Assembly (NCBI RefSeq): GCF_000312505.2
Contig: NZ_HG326226.1
Location: 1-64,000 of the forward strand
Direction of reading: 5' to 3'
Source of the DNA: Fenollaria massiliensis
GTDB lineage: Bacteria; Bacillota; Clostridia; Tissierellales; Peptoniphilaceae
Length of the DNA stretch: 64,000 bases
In this document: piece by piece, positions 42,440-51,197 of the stretch
Layout: each line of letters starts with the position of its first letter
Position numbering within the stretch: position 1 is the stretch's first letter
The notes under the pieces: generated by a model
The model's input: the letters and a program-made list of their open reading frames with translations, nothing else
What the model was told of the DNA's origin: nothing
Databases searched by the model: none
Position numbers and translations under genes: made by a program

Positions 42440-43984
42440 ATGAAAAAAATTATTTTCTTGGCGGTCATCTTATCATTATTATTCACATTTGGCTGCAAAA
42501 CTAACGACACAGGCGCAGACAAGAACGAAAAGACTGCCTCTGGAGAAAAAACAGAAACTACTGAAAAGTCTGATGTTAAAGAGATAACTGTTGGTCAAAC
42601 TTGGGTTATTACAAGTGATGACCCACTTGATGGATCTAACGGCTGGAGCATAACAAACCACGGTATCAGTGAGTACGTATACACTCTTCAAGCTGATGGT
42701 ACTTTAAAATCAAGATTTGTTAAATCAATCGAGGCTCAAGACGAGACTCACTTTACTGCTGAATTAAACGAAGGCGTTAAGTTCGCTGATGGCAGTGAGG
42801 TTGATGCTAAGGCATTTTGTGAAGCAATGAACATGATCATGGAAAATAATGAATTTGCTCGCGCTTCTGCTGGCAAGATAGTTTTCACTCCAGTAGAAGA
42901 TTACAAAGTAGAGATAGTTACTGAGCTACCTGCAGTTAATCTTGAATCAATTTTCGCTGAGTGGACTAACGTTATGTTCAAGAAAGATGGTGACAAATAC
43001 ATCTTCACAGGCGCTTACAAGATTAAAGAGCTTAAACCAGGCGCTGAAGTAGTTTTAGAGAGAAACGAATATTACGATGGTTTTGAAGATAGACCTGAAA
43101 CTGTTATTATCAAGGCTTTCAAAGACGGCAACGCGCTTAAGCTTGCTTATGAAAGCGGTGAAGTGGACCTAGCTTTCGGCCTTACAAACGATGTAGCTGT
43201 AGGATTAAAAGACAAGGGCTTCAAAGCGCTTGATTACAATGCTGGCTACCAATACTACTGCTTCTTAAATCTTAAGAGAGATCACTTAAACGACCTTCAC
43301 TTCAGAAAGGCACTTGACCTTCTTGTTAATAGACAAGAGATTATCGATGCACTTGGCGGAGGAGACATGCCTACAGGACTATTTGCGAAGAACTTCAGCT
43401 TCAATGGCGATCAAAAATTAACTTTTGATGTAGACAAGGCTAAAGAAGAATTTAAGGCTGCTGGCTACACTTATGAAGGCGACAAGCTTATGGATAAAAA
43501 CGGTAATCCTGTTAAATTAACTATATTAACATACTCTGCTAAACCAGATCTACCAGTTATTGGCCAAGTACTTGTATCTGATCTAGAACAAGTGGGCATA
43601 GAAGCAAGCGTTTCACTAGCTGACAGCATCGACGAAGAAGCTGCTAAGGGCAATCACGATATATTATTATACGCTCAAAACCCAACAGCAAGCGGCAACC
43701 CACACTATTTCTTCGCTCAACACTTTAAGACAGACGCTGTTAAGAACCACAGCTACTATGCTAATGCTGAAGTTGATAAATTAATCGATGAACTTGGCGT
43801 AACAGCTGATATTGCTAAGAGAGACGAGCTTTCAAAAGAAATTCAAACAAAGATCTATGAAGATCTTCCAATACTATACACAGTTGATCCGCACTGGTTT
43901 GTAATGCTTTCTGATAATATTAAGAATTATGAAATCTGGAACGGAGACTATTTTGTAACAAATCCAACACTAACAGTTAGATAA
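42440..43984 (+). CDS. Nickel/cobalt/peptide-type ABC substrate-binding lipoprotein
   Basis: 514 residues from the ATG at 42440 behind AAAGGAG. The lipoprotein signal ends LFTFGC (C19). The body is an SBP family 5 protein: FVKSIEAQDETHFTAELNEGVKFADGSEVDAKAF, then TGAYKIKELKPGAEVVLERNEYY, and HFRKALDLLVNRQEII. Members bind peptides, nickel or cobalt chelates. The riboswitch upstream favours cobalt, or another ligand tied to B12 supply. The exact ligand cannot be read from the sequence. Confidence 0.87.
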   Translation: MKKIIFLAVILSLLFTFGCKTNDTGADKNEKTASGEKTETTEKSDVKEITVGQTWVITSDDPLDGSNGWSITNHGISEYVYTLQADGTLKSRFVKSIEAQDETHFTAELNEGVKFADGSEVDAKAFCEAMNMIMENNEFARASAGKIVFTPVEDYKVEIVTELPAVNLESIFAEWTNVMFKKDGDKYIFTGAYKIKELKPGAEVVLERNEYYDGFEDRPETVIIKAFKDGNALKLAYESGEVDLAFGLTNDVAVGLKDKGFKALDYNAGYQYYCFLNLKRDHLNDLHFRKALDLLVNRQEIIDALGGGDMPTGLFAKNFSFNGDQKLTFDVDKAKEEFKAAGYTYEGDKLMDKNGNPVKLTILTYSAKPDLPVIGQVLVSDLEQVGIEASVSLADSIDEEAAKGNHDILLYAQNPTASGNPHYFFAQHFKTDAVKNHSYYANAEVDKLIDELGVTADIAKRDELSKEIQTKIYEDLPILYTVDPHWFVMLSDNIKNYEIWNGDYFVTNPTLTVR

Positions 43985-44902
43985 ATGAAAGTCATAAACT
44001 TTTTTTTCAAATGGCTTTTGATATTCATAGTAGGTTCACTGATTGCCTTTGGCATCGTTAGGCTTATGAGCGGCGATCCAGTTATGATGGCGCTTAGCGA
44101 GAGAAACCTCCCTGCGACTGAAGAAAATATTAGCTATTTGAAAAAAGAATTCGGCCTTGATAAATCACTTAGCATGCAGTATTTTGAGTGGATAAGTGAT
44201 TTTATCAAAGGCGATTGGGGCAAGAGCTACATGACAGACGTCGATTTGAAGCCTGAAATATTAAGGAGAGCTCCTGTTTCACTTATGCTTGGCTTATTAG
44301 GGCTAATATATGCGAGTATATTAGCCTTTTGGCTAGGCTATTTGTCAAGCCTTAAAGATGGCTTTTTTGATAAATTCACAAGGGCACTCGCTCTTTTCAC
44401 TCAAACCGTTCCGGTCTTTATACTTATTGTTCTATTTGTATATTTTTTCGGAGTGAAATACAGATTCATCAGGTTCTTCAAAACCGGCTCAATCGCAAGC
44501 CTAGCAGTTGGGACGTTTTTTGTAGGTCTTCCACTTATTGGACCTATGTCCAGAACGGTTAGGATATATTTTTTAGAAGTGATGAAAAAACCATTCTTCC
44601 GTTTTTATATTGAAAGAGGCTACAAAAGAGAAAAGGCTCTTTTAAAGTACTGCTACCACGAGCCCTTGCAAGGCCTTTCCGGTTTACTTATCAGTCAAAG
44701 TGCTTACGTGATAGGCGCCAGCTCAGTTGTAGAGTTCGCTTTATCAATACAAGGACTATCGACATTCTTGATCGAGTCCATCGCCCACAGAGATTATCTA
44801 ATCATACAAACATATATCATGATGATAATTATATGGATGTTCTTTGTACACTTAATTTTTAGTGTATTTTCGAAATTTGTGATAAAGAGGGGAAGCGCAT
44901 AA
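43985..44902 (+). CDS. ABC transporter permease (DppB/NikB type)
   Basis: 305 residues starting right after the binding-protein stop. Six membrane helices and the family start (GIVRLMSGDPVMMALSERN, FGLDKSLSMQYFEWI, GDWGKSYM) are typical. The coupling helix region reads RGYKREKALLKYCYHEPL. It forms the channel with the next gene. Confidence 0.92.
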   Translation: MKVINFFFKWLLIFIVGSLIAFGIVRLMSGDPVMMALSERNLPATEENISYLKKEFGLDKSLSMQYFEWISDFIKGDWGKSYMTDVDLKPEILRRAPVSLMLGLLGLIYASILAFWLGYLSSLKDGFFDKFTRALALFTQTVPVFILIVLFVYFFGVKYRFIRFFKTGSIASLAVGTFFVGLPLIGPMSRTVRIYFLEVMKKPFFRFYIERGYKREKALLKYCYHEPLQGLSGLLISQSAYVIGASSVVEFALSIQGLSTFLIESIAHRDYLIIQTYIMMIIIWMFFVHLIFSVFSKFVIKRGSA

Positions 44903-45669
44903 TGAAAAAGATGATAATATCAGTAGTCATAATACTTTTGGTAGCGATAGTCCTCACAATAATTCCGACACAAAACCCAAAATTCGTTGACATCAAAAAT
45001 AAATTCTTGCCGCCATCGGCTGAACACTTCATGGGCACAGATCACTTGGGACGTGATATCTTCTCGCTTATGGCACAAGGCTTTTTAAGAACCTTATGCG
45101 TTGTTTTGATAGCGAGCGCCGTCTCATACGCAGCTGGGCTTGCACTTGGCATAGTAGCTGGCTTTTATGGCGGGGCTGCTTTAAGCGTCATACGTTTTTT
45201 AACAGACTTAACCTTGATTATACCAACCTTTATAGTTGCCTTGATCGCGTCAATCATCTTCTCGGACACGGTTTTAGCCGTTGGTCTTGCACTAGGCTTT
45301 TCAAATATAGGTTTCTTCGCAAACCAAAGCTATAAACTTAGCGAAATTATCCTTAGAGACCCTTATGTTGATACGCTTAGAATGCTGCAAGCACCAAACT
45401 CATACATCATGAGAAAGTTTTTGCTGCCAGAGCTTCTTGCACCGAGCCTAAATCTTATGGGCAATAAAGCCTCAAACCATATACTAGCTTACGCTTCACT
45501 AACATTTATCGGTTTAGGCGCAGACATCACAGCGCCAGATTTTGGAACCATGCTATATCAGTATAGAGGCTACATCATTGACAAACCGCTTATAGTTTTG
45601 TGGCCAGCACTTGGAATATTTTTCCTAAGCTTAATTTTTCACTACACATTTGATGAGGTGAACGTATGA
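44902..45669 (+). CDS. ABC transporter permease (DppC/NikC type)
   Basis: 255 residues with the DppC hallmark HFMGTDHLGRDIFSLMAQG and about five to six membrane helices. It overlaps both neighbours by 1-4 bases. It is slightly short for the family, lacking a long N-terminal extension. Confidence 0.92.
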   Translation: MKKMIISVVIILLVAIVLTIIPTQNPKFVDIKNKFLPPSAEHFMGTDHLGRDIFSLMAQGFLRTLCVVLIASAVSYAAGLALGIVAGFYGGAALSVIRFLTDLTLIIPTFIVALIASIIFSDTVLAVGLALGFSNIGFFANQSYKLSEIILRDPYVDTLRMLQAPNSYIMRKFLLPELLAPSLNLMGNKASNHILAYASLTFIGLGADITAPDFGTMLYQYRGYIIDKPLIVLWPALGIFFLSLIFHYTFDEVNV

Positions 45670-46421
45670 TTGAGCTAAGAAATTATTCAGTGAGCATAGC
45701 TGGCAAATCCATAATCAAAGATATAAACCTTTTAATTGATGATGGCAAGTCCATGAGCATTATTGGTGTTTCAGGAGCAGGTAAGAGCATGACCTTTAGG
45801 TCAGCGCTTGGCTTGGTCCGCAAGGCACAAATAGATGGCGAGATATATTACAAAGGTGAAAGAGTAAAAACTTTAAAAGATAAATTAAAAAATGAAATCG
45901 GCTATATCACGCAAGACGTACAAAACTCGCTAAATCCTTACATCAAAGTCATTGATCAGATGACGAGCGATTTAGTTTTTGCAAAAGGCATTCCTAAAGC
46001 GGAAGCAAAAGAGAAGGCAATTGAGTCCTTGGAAGCGATTGGAATCAGTAAAGACAAGGCAAAGAAGTACCCAGATGAGTTTTCAGGCGGCATGCAGCAA
46101 AGAGTTGTCATCGCCATGATATTAAACAGAGGGCCAGAGCTTTTGATTGCGGACGAAATTTCGAGCGCGCTTGACAGAGAATCGACTGATATGGCGATAA
46201 ATATGATTAAAAATCACATGGACAAAAACAAGATGAGCCTTATCTATATCACACATAACCCCTTTGACGGCATAGCGCTTACAGATAGGATTTGCGTTTT
46301 TAAAGACGGACGAATCATTGAGAATAGAGCGTCAGACGAGATTTTTGAAAGCGAAGAAGAGAATACGAAATTACTTTTAGATGCGGCAGGGAAAATATAT
46401 GGAAAAAATTTTAGAGATTAA
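45666..46421 (+). CDS. ABC transporter ATP-binding protein (DppD/NikD type)
   Basis: 251 residues: Walker A GVSGAGKSM, QDVQNSLNPYIKV, signature FSGGMQQR and Walker B LLIADEISSALD. It lacks the C-terminal Cys-rich oligopeptide-transporter tail of longer DppD proteins, as is common in nickel-type members. The next gene starts inside its end. Confidence 0.9.
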   Translation: MIELRNYSVSIAGKSIIKDINLLIDDGKSMSIIGVSGAGKSMTFRSALGLVRKAQIDGEIYYKGERVKTLKDKLKNEIGYITQDVQNSLNPYIKVIDQMTSDLVFAKGIPKAEAKEKAIESLEAIGISKDKAKKYPDEFSGGMQQRVVIAMILNRGPELLIADEISSALDRESTDMAINMIKNHMDKNKMSLIYITHNPFDGIALTDRICVFKDGRIIENRASDEIFESEEENTKLLLDAAGKIYGKNFRD

Positions 46422-47094
46422 AAATTTAAAAAAGACATTTAAAATGTCAGACGCACCGACCATTTCCGATTTAAATTTAGATTTATACGAGAATGAATTT
46501 TTAGGCATCATCGGTCCATCAGGTAGCGGCAAGACAACCCTTCTTAGGCTCATAGCTGGTCTCATAGTTCTTGACAAAGGTGAAATTCTCTACAAGGGAC
46601 GCGATTTGCCCATAGTTGGCGATAAAAGAAGGAACCTCGATGATTTTCCAGTACAGCTAATATTTCAAAACGCTGTCTCATCCTTCGATGCAAAAAAAAC
46701 TATCTTAGCTAGCTTTAAAGAGGCGCTTCACTTTTCGAAAAAAGATTTTAACGAAGAAGAGCTTGAAAAACTCATGGATGACTTCGAGCTAGATAGAAGC
46801 TCTTTACAAAAGCTTCCAAATGAATTATCAGGCGGCATGATTAGCCGTGCGCAAATAATTAGGGCACTACTAACACAGCCAAAGGTTTTACTAGCAGACG
46901 AGATTACATCGCCACTTGATGTTAATCTGAAGCTCAAGATTACAGAGCTACTTGATGCGTATAGAAAAACACATGGGATGAGCATTATATTGGTTAGTCA
47001 TGATGTGGAGCTGCTTGAACATGTATGCGACCGTGTGATTGATATCAATGACATAATGATTAGAGATATTAATTCTTATAAGATTTCGCGCTAA
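46399..47094 (+). CDS. ABC transporter ATP-binding protein (DppF/NikE type)
   Basis: About 231 residues from the ATG at 46399, inside the end of the previous gene. Walker A GPSGSGKTT, IFQNAVSSFDAKKT, signature LSGGMISRAQ and Walker B VLLADEITSPLD. The signature lacks the usual QR pair. It is the last gene of the riboswitch operon; its stop codon lies inside the first arm of an M1 element. Confidence 0.9.
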   Translation: MEKILEIKNLKKTFKMSDAPTISDLNLDLYENEFLGIIGPSGSGKTTLLRLIAGLIVLDKGEILYKGRDLPIVGDKRRNLDDFPVQLIFQNAVSSFDAKKTILASFKEALHFSKKDFNEEELEKLMDDFELDRSSLQKLPNELSGGMISRAQIIRALLTQPKVLLADEITSPLDVNLKLKITELLDAYRKTHGMSIILVSHDVELLEHVCDRVIDINDIMIRDINSYKISR

Positions 47095-47360
47095 AACGCG
47101 CCCTTGAACTTGTTCCTTCCTCAGCAATGCTCACGTACTTCGTGTACGCTCCGCTTGCTTCGTCAGTCCACTTCGTCCAATCATCGCGTTTTATCTGCGA
47201 AATTTGGTTTGGGCGATTTTGTGTAATCTTATAAAAACTGCTTCGCCTTATCCATCATAGCGCAAAGGTTCTCGTCCGTATGGACGAGGTTCTTCTTCTG
47301 CTTGAAGAATGACTTAAACTTAAAATTAAAATTTTAAGCTTAAGTCTTAATTGACACGGA
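47092..47360 (+). repeat. M1 dispersed hairpin element, copy 10 (best preserved)
   Basis: Terminal arms TAAAACGCG (47092-47100) / CGCGTTTTA (47185-47193), perfect, the first overlapping the stop codon. Flanking TTTCGC and GCGAAA extend the symmetry. The core reads AGCAATGCTCACGTAC, TTC, GTGTACGCTCCGCTTGCTTCG and CCACTTCGTCC. The tail hairpin CTCGTCC-GTAT-GGACGAG (47271-47288) is perfect, and the 3' end is AATTGACACGGAGTAAAAG. Confidence 0.88.
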
Positions 47361-47404
47361 GTAAAAGAAAGTTTTTATAAAAAATAATTTAATAAATATA
47401 TTGA

Positions 47405-47440
47405 TGGATATATATCGTTTGATGTGTATCCATTTTTTTT
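47405..47440 (+). terminator. Terminator after M1 copy 10
   Basis: 12-bp stem TGGATATATATC (47405-47416) / GATGTGTATCCA (47421-47432) with G-T pairs, then T8. It would end the riboswitch operon. Confidence 0.75.
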
Positions 47441-47477
47441 GCGACGCTTGAATGCAAATCGTTCGAATGCAAATATT

Positions 47478-47506
47478 TTGACAAGTGTGATAATAAGTAG
47501 TATAAT
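47478..47506 (+). promoter_or_regulatory. Consensus promoter of the exporter pair
   Basis: TTGACA (47478-47483), 17 bases, TATAAT (47501-47506). The start codon follows at 47535 after GAGGTG. Confidence 0.85.
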
Positions 47507-47534
47507 AATACCATTGGCAAAATGAGGTGATACA

Positions 47535-49310
47535 ATGAAAAAATATTCTCTAGTTAAAAAATACATACAGCCATACATATTTATTTATTTTTTAGCATTT
47601 TTATTTGAAATTCTATCGAGCGCATTGCAAATGCTTATACCTATAATCCTCGGTACAACTATTGACAGCATAATTGGCAGTGAGGAGCCGACTAATAAAA
47701 TCATGATATCTTTCATAAACTTTTTAGGCGGCAGGGACTTAGTTAGAGAGCGTCTTGGCATCATAGCTGCGGCTTTCATCTTAATTAGTTTTTCAATCGC
47801 TCTGTTAAATTTTTTAAGGCCATACATTAGTGGCAAGGCGACTTACACCATTAGCAAGGGCATTCGTGACAATATTTACGCGAAGATTTCGTCACTAAGC
47901 ATCAAAGACATGGCGTCAATCACAACTGGTGACATGCTTCAAAGGGCATCGAGCGACATCACTCAATTCGAAACGATTATTTCTACTACCATGATGGCGC
48001 TACTAGGAAACATCTCCTACATCGTCATCTCTTTAATCACGCTATTTACAATTAATGCGAAGCTTGCACTTGCATCCATATCCTTGATGCCCTTCCTTCT
48101 CATAGGAACATATCTTTTTGATAGAAGCGTGGTCAAGGTCTTCGACGAGTTCGAGCAGTCGGAGGCGAGACTAACTGCGACTGTGCAAGAAAATTTATCT
48201 TCATACAAGGTAGTTAGAGCATTTTTCAAACAAAAGCACGAGATCAATAAATTTGAAGAGGCAAGCATGGACCTTGCGAACAAGGACTACAAGATCATGA
48301 AGTATTTCGCATACTTTTGGTCAGTAGCTGAATTTCTTTGCTTCTTGCAAATAGCTTTGATTGCGATATTTGGGGTTCTTATGCACAAAAATGGAGCTGT
48401 TTCCGTTGGTGAGTTTACAGCAGTCTTTGCTGTTGCCTTGAATATGGTTTGGGTTGTCTTAGGAACAGGCAGAATGCTTTCAAGATTTACAAGAGTAACT
48501 GTTGCCATCAGACGTTTCGACGAAGTTTTACAGATGGACTCTGAAGACCTTGACAAGGGCATCAAAGACATGAACATCAAGGGAGCTATAGACTTTGACA
48601 AGGTGTCTTTCACTTATGATGGGGTACATGATGCAGTTAAGGACCTATCCTTTAGCATAGGTGCTGGCAAGACACTTGGAGTGCTTGGCCTAACTGGTTC
48701 TGGCAAGTCTACACTAGTTTCGCTTATACCAAGGCTTATGGACTACGAAGGATCTATTAAAATTGACGGTGTGGAGCTAAATACCATTGCTAAGCGCAAG
48801 ATTAGAGAGAACACGTCCATAGTTTTGCAAGAGCCATACCTTTTTAACAAGAGTATAAAAGAAAATATTGCATATAGAAATCCTGACGCGAGCGATGAGG
48901 ACATCATTAAGGCGGCTAAAATTGCGGATATTCACGATGACATTATGAATTTTCCTGATGGCTACGACACAATTGTCGGAGAGAGGGGCGTGAGTCTATC
49001 GGGCGGACAAAAGCAAAGGCTTGCCATAGCAAGAACCATACTTGTTCACACGCCTATAATTATCTTTGACGATGCACTTTCTGCAGTTGATACGCAAACA
49101 GACATCAACATAAGAACTGCACTTAGTCAAAGCGAAGAGACTCAAACGAAGATCATCATCTCGCACAGAATTTCAACTCTTATGAACGCTGACAAAATCA
49201 TCGTTATGAAGAGGGGCAAGAAAATTCAAGAAGGCACTCATGATGAACTTATTCACGAGGACGGTCTTTATAAGACGATTTATGAGATACAAAACATCGA
49301 GGTGGACTAG
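47535..49310 (+). CDS. Heterodimeric multidrug-type ABC exporter, subunit 1
   Basis: 591 residues: six membrane helices (about 1-320) and an ATPase domain with GLTGSGKST, LSGGQKQR and Walker B IIIFDDALSAVD. The catalytic Glu after Walker B is replaced by Asp (FDD), marking a degenerate site as in BmrC/LmrC/TM287-type subunits. The next gene starts right after the stop. The likely role is export of drugs or lipids. Confidence 0.93.
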   Translation: MKKYSLVKKYIQPYIFIYFLAFLFEILSSALQMLIPIILGTTIDSIIGSEEPTNKIMISFINFLGGRDLVRERLGIIAAAFILISFSIALLNFLRPYISGKATYTISKGIRDNIYAKISSLSIKDMASITTGDMLQRASSDITQFETIISTTMMALLGNISYIVISLITLFTINAKLALASISLMPFLLIGTYLFDRSVVKVFDEFEQSEARLTATVQENLSSYKVVRAFFKQKHEINKFEEASMDLANKDYKIMKYFAYFWSVAEFLCFLQIALIAIFGVLMHKNGAVSVGEFTAVFAVALNMVWVVLGTGRMLSRFTRVTVAIRRFDEVLQMDSEDLDKGIKDMNIKGAIDFDKVSFTYDGVHDAVKDLSFSIGAGKTLGVLGLTGSGKSTLVSLIPRLMDYEGSIKIDGVELNTIAKRKIRENTSIVLQEPYLFNKSIKENIAYRNPDASDEDIIKAAKIADIHDDIMNFPDGYDTIVGERGVSLSGGQKQRLAIARTILVHTPIIIFDDALSAVDTQTDINIRTALSQSEETQTKIIISHRISTLMNADKIIVMKRGKKIQEGTHDELIHEDGLYKTIYEIQNIEVD

Positions 49311-51080
49311 ATGAGGATAAGTTTAATTAATTTAGTGAAAAAATTTAAAAAAGATGCTGCCATCGTTGCGGTACTTAATATGATATATGCGATGCTTCTT
49401 GCGTTTTGGCCGCTATTAACAAAATTTATCATCGATAATTATATTTATAAAAATGATATTGATAATTTCCCAAAATTTATCATCGTGATGCTACTTTTTG
49501 TGGTGATGATATCGCTTACCGAGCTTTCTTACTGCTTTATGGCGGGAAAATTCGAAAAAAAGGTCATACTTTACCTAAGAAGCGAAACTTTTTTGAAAAC
49601 GCAAAAACTTTCCGCTAAGTACATGGATACACACCAAGTTGGTTGGATGGTCTCAAGGCTTGTTCACGACACGATGTCAATTAAAGAATCAGTTGCTTGG
49701 AACCTCTTCGATATGGCAGATGGTTTATCGAGGCTAGTCATCATATTTATAACTATGTACTTACTTAATGCAAGGCTAAGTCTTTATGTTCTAGCAAGTA
49801 TGCCATTCATAGCCATATTTACCTACATTTTCCAAGATAAGATGATGAAGGCACAAAAGGAGATAAAGGCAGCATCGTCAGACCTTACAAGCAAGCTAAA
49901 TGAAGACATACAAGGACAAAAAACTATCAAGACCCTTCTTAGAGAAAAGGAAAATCTTGAAGAGTTCAAAGAAATATCAAAAAGATACGAAAGACGCAGC
50001 AAACACTCAGTTACGCTTCAAAGTCTATATATTCCGTCCTTAACATTCTTAGGCTCAATCGCCACAGCTTTTATTCTTAAAGATGGTGGGGTAGCAGCCA
50101 TAGCAGGCACTTTGACAGTGGGTACGCTCTTTGCTATGGTTCAGTACTCAACTGAGATTTACGAGCCCATTAGGCAAGTTGCCTCGGTTTTGAAAGAGCT
50201 TATATCGATGCAAGCGTCAATGGACAGGGTCAACAGCATTTTAGAAGCAGATGTCGATGTCTATGACACGAAAGAGATAGAAGAAGTTTATGGCGATGCG
50301 CTTGATGCGCCTAAAAAGTCGCTTCCTGCGATGAAGGGCGAGATTGAGTTTAAAGATGTGTATTTTGCATATAAAGATGATGACTATATATTAAAGGATT
50401 TTTCTCTAAAAATAAAAGATGGCGAAAGACTTGCTCTAGTTGGAGAAACTGGCGGAGGTAAGTCGACCATCATTAACATAGCATCAAGATTTTACGAACC
50501 AACAAAGGGCGAGGTTTTTATCGATGGTATTAATTATAAAGAGATGCCGCTTAAGTGGGTGCAAATGAATTTGGGCTATGTTTTGCAAACGCCATATCTT
50601 TTTAGAGGAAGCATAAGAGAAAATATTTTATATGGCAAGGACGATGCGACAGAAGAGGAGATGCTAAGGGCAGCTGAAGTTGTTGGGCTAGATGAGATTG
50701 TAAAGTCATTCAAAGATGGCTACGACACAGACGTCGGTGAAGGCGGAGGAAAATTATCACAAGGCGAAAAGCAATTAGTGAGCTTCGCAAGAGCCTTGAT
50801 CAAGGACCCAGCTATATTGATACTAGACGAGGCGACATCATCAGTTGATACCTATCAAGAAAAGAGGATACAAGATGCAATCGAGAAACTTCTTGAGGGA
50901 AGAACTTCAATCACCGTTGCTCACAGATTATCGACCATAGTTACTAGCGATAGAATTTTATATATACATCAAGGACGTATAGCTGAGATGGGTACGCATA
51001 AAGAGCTAATCGCTAAAAAAGGAATGTATTATAATTTGTATAGGAAGCAGTATATTGAATCGCAATTAAATAATATTTAA
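49311..51080 (+). CDS. Heterodimeric multidrug-type ABC exporter, subunit 2
   Basis: 589 residues: six membrane helices and an ATPase domain with GETGGGKST, signature LSQGEKQ and an intact Walker B Glu (ILILDEATSSVD), then TVAHRLST. Together with subunit 1 it makes a pump with one active and one weakened ATP site. It is followed by a terminator. Confidence 0.93.
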   Translation: MRISLINLVKKFKKDAAIVAVLNMIYAMLLAFWPLLTKFIIDNYIYKNDIDNFPKFIIVMLLFVVMISLTELSYCFMAGKFEKKVILYLRSETFLKTQKLSAKYMDTHQVGWMVSRLVHDTMSIKESVAWNLFDMADGLSRLVIIFITMYLLNARLSLYVLASMPFIAIFTYIFQDKMMKAQKEIKAASSDLTSKLNEDIQGQKTIKTLLREKENLEEFKEISKRYERRSKHSVTLQSLYIPSLTFLGSIATAFILKDGGVAAIAGTLTVGTLFAMVQYSTEIYEPIRQVASVLKELISMQASMDRVNSILEADVDVYDTKEIEEVYGDALDAPKKSLPAMKGEIEFKDVYFAYKDDDYILKDFSLKIKDGERLALVGETGGGKSTIINIASRFYEPTKGEVFIDGINYKEMPLKWVQMNLGYVLQTPYLFRGSIRENILYGKDDATEEEMLRAAEVVGLDEIVKSFKDGYDTDVGEGGGKLSQGEKQLVSFARALIKDPAILILDEATSSVDTYQEKRIQDAIEKLLEGRTSITVAHRLSTIVTSDRILYIHQGRIAEMGTHKELIAKKGMYYNLYRKQYIESQLNNI

Positions 51081-51147
51081 TTTAAATGCAGTTACTTACT
51101 GATGTGTACCTAGAAAACTGGACACATTAATATTTAGTTTACATTCA

Positions 51148-51181
51148 TGGATGCTAACCTATAAAAAGTAGGTGGCATCCA
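51148..51181. terminator. Terminator between convergent transporter genes
   Basis: Stem TGGATGC...ACCT / AGGT...GCATCCA with small internal bulges, then TTTTGTTTT on the plus strand. Confidence 0.7.
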
Positions 51182-51197
51182 TTTTGTTTTCTTCACA

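Noticed and set aside
47092-47193. M1 as a classic MITE with fixed terminal inverted repeats
   Set aside because: The terminal arms differ between copies, and no target-site duplication or related transposase was seen. Mobility in the past is still possible.
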